Part shown: positions 41,026 to 48,867 of the stretch, one piece after another
Layout: every line of letters starts with the position of its first letter
Position numbering within the stretch: the stretch's first letter is position 1
DNA from: Leucobacter sp. PH1c
GTDB taxonomy: Bacteria > Actinomycetota > Actinomycetes > Actinomycetales > Microbacteriaceae
Reading direction: 5' to 3'
Assembly: GCF_000633415.1 (NCBI RefSeq)
Contig: NZ_AYMV01000005.1
Coordinates: forward strand, 1-54,533
Length of the DNA stretch: 54,533 nucleotides
Position numbers and translations under genes: made by a program
The notes under the pieces: model-generated
What the model was told of the DNA's origin: nothing
Databases searched by the model: none
The model's input: the letters and a program-made list of their open reading frames with translations, nothing else

Positions 41026-41541
41026 ATGGCATTGAGCGAACACGACCGGACATACCTCGACCTCGCGATCGAGCAGGCGCAGCTCGGCTGGGACGAGGGC
41101 GGCGTGCCGATCGGCGCCGCGCTCGTGCACCACGGGCCCGAGGGCGACCGCGTGCTCGCGGTGGGCCGCAACCGCCGCGTGCAGGACGGCAGCGTGATCC
41201 GCCACGGCGAGACCGACTGCCTCGAGCGCGCCGGGCGCCTCCCCGCGAGCGTGTACCGCGAGTGCACCCTCTACACGACGCTGTCGCCGTGCACGATGTG
41301 CGCGGGCACCGCGATCCTCTACGACATCCCCCGCATCGTCATCGGGGAGAGCGACAGCTTCGAGGCCTCCGAGGCCTGGCTCCGCAGCCGCGGCGTGGAG
41401 CTCGTCGCCGCCGACGACGACACCTGCCGCGGGCTCATGCAGCGCATGATGGACGAGCGTCCCGAGATCTGGGCCGAGGACATCGGCGTGGAGACGGCCG
41501 AGCTCGGCACCGCCGCCGCGGGCATCGAGCCCCGCGCGTGA
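41026..41541 (+). CDS. Cytosine deaminase, fungal-type (CDA fold)
   Basis: 171 residues. Zinc-deaminase motifs are H60-G-E62 (RHGETDCLERAGRLP) and PC89-TM-C92 (LYTTLSPCTMCAGTAILYDIPRIVIGE in parts). The full pattern, including the C-terminal MDERPEIWAEDIG, is that of yeast Fcy1. It is not the unrelated amidohydrolase-type CodA usual in enterobacteria. It should deaminate cytosine to uracil in the cytoplasm. The following gene, a CodB-type permease, starts at its stop (GTGA), which supports a cytosine salvage operon. A guanine/other nucleobase deaminase is less likely given the Fcy1-type tail. Confidence 0.88.
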   Translation: MALSEHDRTYLDLAIEQAQLGWDEGGVPIGAALVHHGPEGDRVLAVGRNRRVQDGSVIRHGETDCLERAGRLPASVYRECTLYTTLSPCTMCAGTAILYDIPRIVIGESDSFEASEAWLRSRGVELVAADDDTCRGLMQRMMDERPEIWAEDIGVETAELGTAAAGIEPRA

Positions 41542-42854
41542 GCCGGGGCACCGCTCCCGAGTCCACCGCCGCCGAGTCCGCCGAGACCGCTCCGGTCGTC
41601 GACGCCGACTACCCGGTCAGCCCCGTGCCCGCGCACGCGCGCAAGGGCTTCTTCTCCCTGATGGTCGTGCTGCTTGGCTTCACGGTCTTCACCCCGACGA
41701 TGCTCGCGGGGGCCGCGCTCGGCGAGGCCTTCGGGCTGCGCGAGCTGCTCGTCGTCATCGCGATCGGCTCGCTCGTGCTGGGCGCCTACGTCGCGGTGCT
41801 CGGCTGGATCGGCGCCCGCACGGGCCTCACCACGGTCGTGATGGCGCGCTACACGCTCGGCACCCGCGGCTCGAAGCTCGCCTCCGTGCTCCTCGGCGGC
41901 ACGCAGATCGGCTGGTACGGCGTGGTCGTCGGCACGATCGGCGAGCTCACGGCGCAGGCCTTCGAGTGGGACGGCGCGGGGCCCCGCGCGATCGTGATGG
42001 TGGTCGTGAGCGCGCTCATGTGCGCCACGGCCGTCTACGGCTACCGCGGCATGTACTGGGTGTCGCTCATCTCGACGCCGCTGATCCTGATCCTGGCCTT
42101 CTGGGTCATGTTCCGCTCGCTCGAGGAGGTGGGCGGCTGGGCCGGCCTCGCCGCGATCGAGCCCGCGGGGGAGATGACGCTCGCGGTCGCCGTGACCACC
42201 GTCGTCGGCACCTTCGTCTCCGCGGGAACGCAGGCGCCCAACTGGACCCGCTTCGGGCGCACCGGCAAGCAGGCCGTCATCGCGTGCGTCGTCGGCTTCC
42301 TCATCGGCAACGGCCTCATGATCTTCTTCGGCGCCATCGGCGCGATCACCTTCGGCGAGGGCGACTTCGTGCTCGTGCTGTTCCAGCTCGGCCTCATCGG
42401 CTGGGGGCTTTTCCTGCTGTTCGGCAACCTCTGGAAATCGAACGCCGACGCCGCGTACTCCTTCGGCGTCGCGGGCGCCGAGCTGTTCGAGCGCCCGAGC
42501 AAGACGCCGTTCGTCATCGCGGGCTCCGTGATCGGCACCGTGCTCGCGCTCGTCGGCGTCGGCGAGCACCTGCCGCAGTACCTCGGCCTGCTCGGCACGT
42601 TCATCCCGCCGCTCGGTGGCGTGATCATCGGCGACTACCTCGCCCGCTGGCGGCGCACGCAGATGCCCGAGGGCGAGGCGCTGCCCCGCGTCAACTGGGT
42701 GAACCTCGGCGTGTACGCGGTCGCGTGCGCGCTCGCCTGGGGTGCCGGCGAGCTCGGGATCGGGATTCCGCCCGTTGTCGGGATCATCGCGGCGCTCGTG
42801 CTCGCGTTCGCGCTGTCCCGGTTCACCCCGCGCCGCGCGCCGCAGGCGGGGTAG
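41538..42854 (+). CDS. codB: Cytosine permease, CodB-like (NCS1 family)
   Basis: 438 residues from a GTG that overlaps the deaminase stop. The cytoplasmic N-terminus ends in PVSPVPAHARKGFFSLMVVLLGF, typical of CodB, and 12 membrane helices follow. Further motifs include TPTMLAGAALGEAFGL, TRGSKLASVLLGGTQIGWYGV, GTFVSAGTQAPNWTRFGR and GNLWKSNADAAYSFGVAG. It imports cytosine with a cation, feeding the upstream deaminase. Short range to a convergent lyase gene (7 bp between stops). Confidence 0.92.
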   Translation: MSRGTAPESTAAESAETAPVVDADYPVSPVPAHARKGFFSLMVVLLGFTVFTPTMLAGAALGEAFGLRELLVVIAIGSLVLGAYVAVLGWIGARTGLTTVVMARYTLGTRGSKLASVLLGGTQIGWYGVVVGTIGELTAQAFEWDGAGPRAIVMVVVSALMCATAVYGYRGMYWVSLISTPLILILAFWVMFRSLEEVGGWAGLAAIEPAGEMTLAVAVTTVVGTFVSAGTQAPNWTRFGRTGKQAVIACVVGFLIGNGLMIFFGAIGAITFGEGDFVLVLFQLGLIGWGLFLLFGNLWKSNADAAYSFGVAGAELFERPSKTPFVIAGSVIGTVLALVGVGEHLPQYLGLLGTFIPPLGGVIIGDYLARWRRTQMPEGEALPRVNWVNLGVYAVACALAWGAGELGIGIPPVVGIIAALVLAFALSRFTPRRAPQAG

Positions 42855-42861
42855 CCCCCGC

Positions 42862-43911
42862 TCAGGCCGCGAGCGCGGCGAGCAGCGCGTCGACGTCCTC
42901 GGGCGTCGTGTCCCACGCGCACATGAGCCGGTAGAGCTCGGGATCCCCGGGCCACGCGCCGAACGCGAAGCGCTCCTGCGCGCGGGCGGCGGTGGCTCGG
43001 GGCATCGTCGCGAACACGGCGTTCGACTCGACGGGCTGCGCGATCCGGATCCCGTCGATCGCCTCGATGCCCGCCGCGAGCCGGGCCGCCATCGCGTTCG
43101 CGTGGCTCGCGGAGCGGTGCCACAGCTCTCCGCCGTAGAGCGCGACGAGCTGCGCCGAGATGAACCGCATCTTCGACGCGAGCTGGAGGTTGATCTTCCG
43201 GAGGAACGTCGTGCCCGGCGCGGTCTCCGGCCGCAGGACGAGCACTGCCTCGGCGCCGAGCAGGCCGTTCTTCGTGCCGCCGAGGCTCAGGAGGTCCGCG
43301 CCGGCCGCGCTCGTGAGCGCCGCGAGGGAGACGCCGAGGTGGGCCGCCGCGTTCCCGAGTCGTGAGCCGTCGACGTGCAGCACCATGCCGTGCCCGTGAG
43401 CAAACTCCGCGAGCGCGCGGATCTCGTCCGGGGTGTAGCAGGTGCCGAGCTCGGTCACCTGCGAGATGGAGAGCGCGAGCGGCTGCGCTCGGTGCTCCGA
43501 TCCGAAGCCCCAGGCCTCGCGCGCCGCGAGCTCCGGGGTGAGCTTCCCGTCCGGGGCGTCGACCGTGAGCAGCTTCAGGCCGCCCGTCTTCTCCGGGGCG
43601 CCCGCCTCGTCGCCGTTGATGTGCGCCGTGCGGGCGGTGATCACGGCGCCCCAGCGGGGCAGCGCCGCCTGCAGTGCGAGCACGTTCGCCCCCGTCCCGT
43701 TGAACACGGGAAAGGCCTCCGTCTCGGCCCCGAAGAGCTCCCGGGCGAGCTCCGAGAACCGCGCGGTCCAGGGATCCCCGCCGTACGCGGGGGCGTGGCC
43801 CGCGTTCGCCGCGACGACGGCGTCGAGCACCTCCGGGTGGGCTCCCGCCCAGTTGTCCGAGGCGAAGGAACGGGGGAGCGGGGCGGGCGTCGAAGCTGCG
43901 GTGCTGGTCAC
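42862..43911 (-). CDS. Threonine aldolase / beta-eliminating lyase family PLP enzyme
   Basis: 349 residues from a GTG. Fold-type I PLP motifs are FASDNWAGAHPEVLDAV at the start, VFNGTGANVLAL, TAHINGDEAGAPEKTGGLKL, the cofactor aspartate D181 in LHVDGSRLGNAAAHLG and the Schiff-base lysine K214 in LSLGGTKNGLLGAEAV. It is of the low-specificity L-threonine aldolase family, which splits threonine or allo-threonine to glycine and acetaldehyde. TAGGCT lies exactly 6 nt before the start codon. It diverges from the ABC exporter operon. Confidence 0.88.
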   Translation of the reverse strand: MTSTAASTPAPLPRSFASDNWAGAHPEVLDAVVAANAGHAPAYGGDPWTARFSELARELFGAETEAFPVFNGTGANVLALQAALPRWGAVITARTAHINGDEAGAPEKTGGLKLLTVDAPDGKLTPELAAREAWGFGSEHRAQPLALSISQVTELGTCYTPDEIRALAEFAHGHGMVLHVDGSRLGNAAAHLGVSLAALTSAAGADLLSLGGTKNGLLGAEAVLVLRPETAPGTTFLRKINLQLASKMRFISAQLVALYGGELWHRSASHANAMAARLAAGIEAIDGIRIAQPVESNAVFATMPRATAARAQERFAFGAWPGDPELYRLMCAWDTTPEDVDALLAALAA

Positions 43912-44020
43912 CGCCCCAGCCTACGCCCGCGAGCGGCGCGCGGGGTCCACCGATCGGTGGATGCGAAGATCCGCCGCCCGGTCGCTGCCGCGCGGGCCGC
44001 GATCCCGGGAGGCTGGGAGC

Positions 44021-44941
44021 ATGACACAGCAGCAGGAGACGATGCCCGTGCGCGTGCGCGGGCTCCGCAAGCGCTACGGCGATCGCGAGGTGCTCGCCGG
44101 GATCGATCTGGCGGTCGCCCCGGGGGAGACGTACGCGCTGCTCGGCCCGAACGGGGCGGGCAAGAGCACCACGATCGGGATCCTCGAGGGGGTGCGTCGC
44201 GCCGACCGCGGCGAGGTGCGCGTCCTCGGGGTCGACCCGCTCGCCGCGCCGCGGAGCTGGCGTGCGGGGCTCGGCGTCGTCGCGCAGCGCACGGGCGACC
44301 TCGGGCCGTACACGACGCGGGAGCTCGTTGCCCACTTCGGCGGCCTCTACGCCGACGCGCGGCCCACCGACGAGGTGCTCGACCTCGTCGGCCTCGGCGC
44401 CCAGGCGCGCACGCGCGCCGCGAAGCTCTCGGGCGGGCAGCAGCGGCGGCTCGATGTCGCCCTCGGGATCGTCGGCCGGCCGCGCCTGCTCCTCCTCGAC
44501 GAGCCGACGACGGGCTTCGATCCCGCGTCCCGGCGCCAGTTCTGGGACATGCTCGAGGGACTCTCGGGCGAGGGCACCGCGATCCTCCTCACCACCCACT
44601 ACCTCGACGAGGCCGCGCGGCTCGCCGACCGCGTCGGCGTGCTCTCGGGCGGCCGTATCGTGGCGGAGGCTCCGCCCGCCGAGCTCGGCGGCGCTGCGGC
44701 GCGGGTGCCCGTGGTGAGCTGGCGCGACGCCGACGGCAATGCGCGCGAGGAGCGGAGTGCGGCGCCCGCGGCGATCGTGGCCCGGCTGCGCGAGGAGGCG
44801 CTCGCCGCGGGGATCGCTGGCGGCGAGCCCGCGGAGCTGCAGGTGCGGCGCCCGGATCTCGAATCGGTGTACCTCGGGTTGATCGAGCCCGCAGCGACCG
44901 CGGAGCCCGCGGACCGCGACGGCCGGGAGGAGACGCGATGA
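44021..44941 (+). CDS. ABC-2 type exporter ATP-binding protein
   Basis: 306 residues. Walker A GPNGAGKST, Q-loop region VVAQRTGDLGPY, signature LSGGQQRR, Walker B LLLLDEPTTGFDP and H-loop LTTHYLDEA are all intact. A C-terminal extension of about 80 residues (VVSWRDADGN and onward) follows the core, as in DrrA/NatA-type drug exporters. It powers the permease encoded next, whose start overlaps this stop (ATGA). A NarL-type two-component pair follows at once, the usual arrangement for envelope-stress or antimicrobial exporters. Substrate unknown. Confidence 0.92.
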   Translation: MTQQQETMPVRVRGLRKRYGDREVLAGIDLAVAPGETYALLGPNGAGKSTTIGILEGVRRADRGEVRVLGVDPLAAPRSWRAGLGVVAQRTGDLGPYTTRELVAHFGGLYADARPTDEVLDLVGLGAQARTRAAKLSGGQQRRLDVALGIVGRPRLLLLDEPTTGFDPASRRQFWDMLEGLSGEGTAILLTTHYLDEAARLADRVGVLSGGRIVAEAPPAELGGAAARVPVVSWRDADGNAREERSAAPAAIVARLREEALAAGIAGGEPAELQVRRPDLESVYLGLIEPAATAEPADRDGREETR

Positions 44942-45759
44942 GCGCGCTGCAGCGGGTGCTGGGCGACGGGATCCGCGCCGTCGGCTTCGAGCTGCGCGGC
45001 TACTTCCGGGTGCCCGACGTGGTGTTCTTCACCTTCCTCTTCCCGGTGCTCCTGCTCGGGATCTTCGGCGCGGCGTTCAGCGCAGCGGGCGATGTGGGCG
45101 CCGGCCCCGATGGGACGGGGGGCATCTCGATGGCCGCGTACTCGCTGCCCGGCCTGATCGCCGCCGGGCCGTTCCTCGCCGGTGTGCAGAACATCGCGAT
45201 CGACATCGCGCGCGAGCGCAGCGAGGGCTGGCTCGGCAGGCTGGGCGCCACCCCGCTCTCCCCGGTCAGCTACTTCATCGGGAAGGCTGGCGTGACCATC
45301 GTCACGGTGCTCGCGCAGCTCGCGCTGCTGCTCGCCTTCGCGGTGCTCGTGTTCGGGGTCGAACTGCCGAGCGAACCGGAACTCTGGGCGCGCTTCGCGG
45401 GGCTCTTCGCGCTCGGCACCGCGACCATGACGCTGCTCGGCGTGGCGCTCTCGGCCCTGCCGCGTTCCTCGCGCAGTGCGACGGCGGTCGTGCTCCCCGT
45501 GGTGCTCGTGCTGCAGTTCATCTCGGGCGTCTTCCTGCAGTTCACGATGCTGCCCGAGTGGCTGCAGCGCATCGCCGAGATCTTCCCGCTGAAGTGGCTC
45601 GCGCAGGGCATGCGCAGCGTCTTCCTGCCCGAGCACTTCGCCGCGGCGGAGCTCGGGGGCGGCTGGGCGATCGGCACGGTCGTGCTCATGCTCGGGATCT
45701 GGCTCCTGATCGGGCTCGTGCTCAGCCGGCTCACCTTCCGCTGGCAGCGGCGCTCGTGA
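44938..45759 (+). CDS. ABC-2 type exporter permease
   Basis: 273 residues with six membrane helices. The N-terminal amphipathic helix is followed by PDVVFFTFLFPVLLLGIFGAAF. The ABC-2 core motif is visible (ERSEGWLGRLGATPLSPVSYFIGKAGV), as is ISGVFLQFTMLPEWLQRIAEIFPLKWLAQGMRS (in parts), close to the DrrB-type consensus. It is coupled by ATGA to the ATPase. The next gene, the sensor kinase, begins 31 bp later, so the exporter and its regulators are probably one transcript. Confidence 0.9.
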   Translation: MSALQRVLGDGIRAVGFELRGYFRVPDVVFFTFLFPVLLLGIFGAAFSAAGDVGAGPDGTGGISMAAYSLPGLIAAGPFLAGVQNIAIDIARERSEGWLGRLGATPLSPVSYFIGKAGVTIVTVLAQLALLLAFAVLVFGVELPSEPELWARFAGLFALGTATMTLLGVALSALPRSSRSATAVVLPVVLVLQFISGVFLQFTMLPEWLQRIAEIFPLKWLAQGMRSVFLPEHFAAAELGGGWAIGTVVLMLGIWLLIGLVLSRLTFRWQRRS

Positions 45760-45790
45760 TTCTGTCCGGGGTCCGTGAGAGAGTGACTCC

Positions 45791-47089
45791 ATGACCACGG
45801 CCGCGCCCCAGCGCCCCCGCCCCCTCCTCTGGTGGGACGCGGGGGTCGCGGTGCTGCTCCTGGTGCTGTGCGTCCCGGGTGGGATCGGCGCGTTCGCCTG
45901 GGGCGGCCCGGTCGACGCGACCGTGTGGGGTCCGCTCGCCGTGCTCGCCGTCTTCCTGGTGCTCTACCTGGCGCTCGGGCGGCCCGCGCTGCGGCGGGCG
46001 GCGTGGGATCTGCCGCGGAAGCCCATCGATCTCGGCTTCCTCGCCGCCCTGGTGCTCCTCGTCGGTGGCGGCGCGGCGGTCAGCCCGAGCTTCGCCACCC
46101 TGCAGGCCATCGTGTTCCCCATGATCTGGGTCATCGCGGGCGTGGGTCCCGCCGATCTTGCCCGGCTCGCTCCCGCCGCGGCGCGCACGCGCGGGCGGCT
46201 CCGCGCGGTCGGCTGGAGCGGGGCGCTCGCGCTCGCGATGACCGCGGGTTCGTTCCTCGCCTATGAGCGGTACGGCATGGACCACGCGCTCGGCACCGCG
46301 CTCGGCGTCGGCGCGGTGTCGTTCGGCTTCGCCGTCATCCTCGGCATGTGGATCACCGCGATCTACGAGCAGGGGGAGCGGCACCGCGCGCTCGCGGAGC
46401 AGCTCCGCCGCGCGCAGGAGGAGGTCGCCGCGCTCTCCGCGGCGAGCGGCGCGGCCGCCGAGCGCGAGCGTCTCTCGCGCGAGCTCCACGACACGCTCAC
46501 GCAGACCCTCGCCGGCCTCGTGATGCTGAGCGAGCAGACCGAGCGCGCGCTCGCCGCGGGGGACGCGGCGCGGGCGGCCGAGCGCGCGGGGCGCGTGTCC
46601 GCGGCCGCGCGCGAATCGGTCATCGAGGCGCGGGCGCTCGTCGCGACGACCCAGCCGCTCGGCGACGGCGGGCTCACCGCGTCCCTCGAGCGCGTGGCGG
46701 CCCGGCTGGAGGCCGACACGGGGCTCGTGGTCGAGCGCCACCTCGCCGCGCTACCGCTCGACCGGGAGCAGGAGGTGGTGCTGCTGCGCGCGGCGCAGGA
46801 GGGGCTTGCGAACGCGCGCAGGCACGCCCGCGCCTCCCGGGTCGAGCTGCGGCTCGCCGGGACCCCGGGCGGCGGCGCGCTGCTCACGGTCGCCGATGAC
46901 GGGGTGGGGCCTGCGCGCGGGCACGAGGAGCCCGCGGGACCCGCGCCCGGCGGCTTCGGGCTCACCGGGCTCGCGGATCGCGCGCGGGCGCTGGGCGGGG
47001 CCGTCCGCTTCGGCCCGGGGAGCTCCGCCGGATCCGTTCTCGAGGTCGAGCTCGCGCCGCGGGGCGCGGGGCAGGAGGAAGCTCGATGA
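45791..47089 (+). CDS. NarL/DesK-type sensor histidine kinase
   Basis: 432 residues. Six membrane helices occupy about 15-190, with very short extracytoplasmic loops (intramembrane-sensing type). The HisKA_3 dimerisation box follows, ERLSRELHDTLTQTLAGLV, with phospho-acceptor H233, then an HATPase_c domain (EGLANARRHARASRV, DDGVG and GFGLTGLADRARALGG). It should sense a membrane signal, possibly the substrate of the linked ABC exporter, and phosphorylate the regulator encoded next, which it overlaps by 4 nt (ATGA). Confidence 0.92.
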   Translation: MTTAAPQRPRPLLWWDAGVAVLLLVLCVPGGIGAFAWGGPVDATVWGPLAVLAVFLVLYLALGRPALRRAAWDLPRKPIDLGFLAALVLLVGGGAAVSPSFATLQAIVFPMIWVIAGVGPADLARLAPAAARTRGRLRAVGWSGALALAMTAGSFLAYERYGMDHALGTALGVGAVSFGFAVILGMWITAIYEQGERHRALAEQLRRAQEEVAALSAASGAAAERERLSRELHDTLTQTLAGLVMLSEQTERALAAGDAARAAERAGRVSAAARESVIEARALVATTQPLGDGGLTASLERVAARLEADTGLVVERHLAALPLDREQEVVLLRAAQEGLANARRHARASRVELRLAGTPGGGALLTVADDGVGPARGHEEPAGPAPGGFGLTGLADRARALGGAVRFGPGSSAGSVLEVELAPRGAGQEEAR

Positions 47090-47847
47090 GCCGTGTACTC
47101 GTGGTCGACGACCACCCCATCGTCCGCGCCGGCATCGTCGGCCTCCTCGAGACCGAGGCGGGCATCACCGTCGTCGGCGAGGCCGAGTCCGGGGAGGCCG
47201 CCCTCGCCTTCCTCGCCGCCGCGGAGCCCGCGAACTGGCCCGATGTCGTCCTCATGGACCTGCGCATGCCGGGCATCGGCGGCGTCGAGGCGACGCGGAG
47301 CATCAGCAGGGGCGAGTACTCGGGTCCGGGCTCCGGCCCGGCCTCGCTCCGGCCCCGGCTGCCGCTGTTCACCGACCCCTTCCCCGTATACCCGCCGCGA
47401 TCAGAACCCTCGGCCAGCGAGCTGGCCCGGCCGATCCCGGGTGTGCTGGTGTTCACGACCTACGAGGAGGACGAGCAGATCCTCGCGGCGATCGAGGCGG
47501 GGGCGAGCGGCTACCTCGTGAAGGCGGCGCCCGCGGCCGAACTCATCGCCGCGGTGGAGGCGGTCGCCGCGGGGCAGACCGTGCTCGCCCCGTCGATTGC
47601 CGCGCAGCTCGTCGCGCGCATGCGCGAGCCCATCATGCGGCCCCGCCTCACCCCGCGCGAGACCGAGATCCTGAGCCTGGTCGCGCAGGGCCTCAGCAAC
47701 CCCGAGATCGCGGCGCAGCTCGTCATCGGGGAGTCGACCGTGAAGACCCACCTGCTCCACGTCTTCGAGAAGCTCGACGTGTCCGATCGGACGCGGGCCG
47801 TGACCCGCGCCATGGAGTTCGGAATACTCAATTCCGCAGGTTTTTAA
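47086..47847 (+). CDS. NarL/LuxR-type response regulator with an insert in the receiver domain
   Basis: 253 residues, against about 210-220 normally. The receiver pocket D8-D9, phospho-acceptor D58 (VVLMDLRMPGIGGVEATRSI) and the LVK lysine are present. The LuxR-type HTH is complete (LTPRETEILSLVAQGLSNPEIAAQLVIGESTVKTHLLHVFEKL in parts). Between alpha-3 and beta-4, residues about 76-117 form an extra Pro/Ser-rich segment beginning EYSGPGSGPASLRPR, absent from usual NarL regulators. The frame continues perfectly into GVLVFTTYEEDEQ. It should control the ABC exporter operon upstream. The insert may alter dimerisation or be a neutral loop. Confidence 0.9.
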   Translation: MSRVLVVDDHPIVRAGIVGLLETEAGITVVGEAESGEAALAFLAAAEPANWPDVVLMDLRMPGIGGVEATRSISRGEYSGPGSGPASLRPRLPLFTDPFPVYPPRSEPSASELARPIPGVLVFTTYEEDEQILAAIEAGASGYLVKAAPAAELIAAVEAVAAGQTVLAPSIAAQLVARMREPIMRPRLTPRETEILSLVAQGLSNPEIAAQLVIGESTVKTHLLHVFEKLDVSDRTRAVTRAMEFGILNSAGF

Positions 47848-48192
47848 CAACTTCTCCACAGGGCTGTCCCCAGGCTGTGGAGAATTACACCTGTGTAGTT
47901 TTTTCTGAGCGGTGCTCGAGCGACGCGCGCGGGAGTTCCGCGGAATCACGGCGTTCCGGGGGCTCCCGGGGTGCCGCCGCGGTGAGCCTCCGGGCGCGTC
48001 GCGGGGCGCTCCGGGCCCGCTGCGAGCGACGCCCGGGCGCGCCGGATCCCGAACTGCACACCCAGTGGACAAATCTATCCACATGTTGGGGACAGGTCTG
48101 TGGATGGAAATTACACCTGTGTAGTTCAGGTCTCCCGGGGCCGCCCGGATTTCGATACGCCCGCGATATGCGCGCCCTCGTACCATGGAGCC
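47848..48192. promoter_or_regulatory. Intergenic region with two DnaA-box-like composite elements
   Basis: There is no gene in these 345 bp. Element 1: TTCTCCACA (47852-47860), 15 bp, TGTGGAGAA (47876-47884), then the palindrome TACAC-CT-GTGTA (47886-47897). Element 2: ATCCACA (48077-48083), exactly 15 bp, TGTGGAT (48099-48105), then the same TACAC-CT-GTGTA (48112-48123). Each 15-bp spacer contains CTGTCCCCA, in opposite orientations. TTGTCCACT (reverse strand, 48064-48072) is another near DnaA box. TACCAT (48181-48186), 6 nt before the ATG at 48193, is a leaderless -10 candidate. Confidence 0.6.
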
Positions 48193-48867
48193 ATGCGCGT
48201 GCTGCTCGTGGAGGACGAACCCGCCCTGGCCGAGGCGATCCGCGATGGCCTGCGCCTCGAAGCGATCGCCGCCGACATCGCCGGCGACGGCGACACCGCG
48301 CTCGAACTCCTGAGCATCACGGAGTACGACCTCGCGGTGCTCGACCGCGACATCCCCGGCCCCTCCGGGGATGAGATCGCGCAGCGCATCGTCGCCTCCG
48401 GCTCCGGCATGCCGATCCTCATGCTCACCGCGGCCGACCGGCTCGACGACAAGGCCTCCGGCTTCGAGCTGGGCGCCGACGACTACCTCACGAAACCGTT
48501 CGCGCTGCAGGAGCTCGTGCTGCGGCTGCGCGCGCTCGATCGGCGGCGCGCGCACCACCGGCCGCCCGTGCGCGAGCTCGCGGGCCTGCGCGTCGACCCG
48601 TTCCGCCGCGAGGTCTTCCGGGAGGGGAAGTACATCGCCCTCACCCGCAAGCAGTTCGCCGTGCTCGAGGTGCTCGTCGCCGCCGAGGGCGGCATCGTGA
48701 GCGCCGAGCAGCTGCTTGAGCGGGCGTGGGACGAGAACGCCGACCCGTTCACGAACGCCGTGCGCATCACCGTCTCCGCGCTCCGGAAGCGCCTCGGCGA
48801 GCCGGGAGTGATCGCGACCGTGCCCGGCGTGGGCTACCGCATCGACACGGGCGAGGCCCCCGCGTGA
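48193..48867 (+). CDS. OmpR-family response regulator
   Basis: 224 residues. The receiver shows VEDEPALAEAIRDGL, phospho-acceptor D51 (AVLDRDIPGPSGDE), TAADRLDDKASGFELGADDYLTKPF (in parts) and the conserved Lys. The C-terminal winged helix reads LTRKQFAVLEVLVAAEGGIVSAEQLLERAWDE and RITVSALRKRLGEPGVIATVPGVGYRI. It binds DNA upstream of unidentified targets. A longer frame from 48100 is disfavoured because it would run through the palindromic element; the ATG at 48193 has TACCAT 6 nt upstream. The kinase start overlaps its stop (GTGA). Confidence 0.93.
   Translation: MRVLLVEDEPALAEAIRDGLRLEAIAADIAGDGDTALELLSITEYDLAVLDRDIPGPSGDEIAQRIVASGSGMPILMLTAADRLDDKASGFELGADDYLTKPFALQELVLRLRALDRRRAHHRPPVRELAGLRVDPFRREVFREGKYIALTRKQFAVLEVLVAAEGGIVSAEQLLERAWDENADPFTNAVRITVSALRKRLGEPGVIATVPGVGYRIDTGEAPA

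Noticed and set aside
47848..48192. Possible chromosomal origin (oriC) because of DnaA-box-like 9-mers
   Set aside because: There is no dnaA, dnaN, rpmH, parAB or gyr gene nearby and no A+T-rich unwinding region. The boxes each deviate from consensus, so a regulatory or titration role is more likely.
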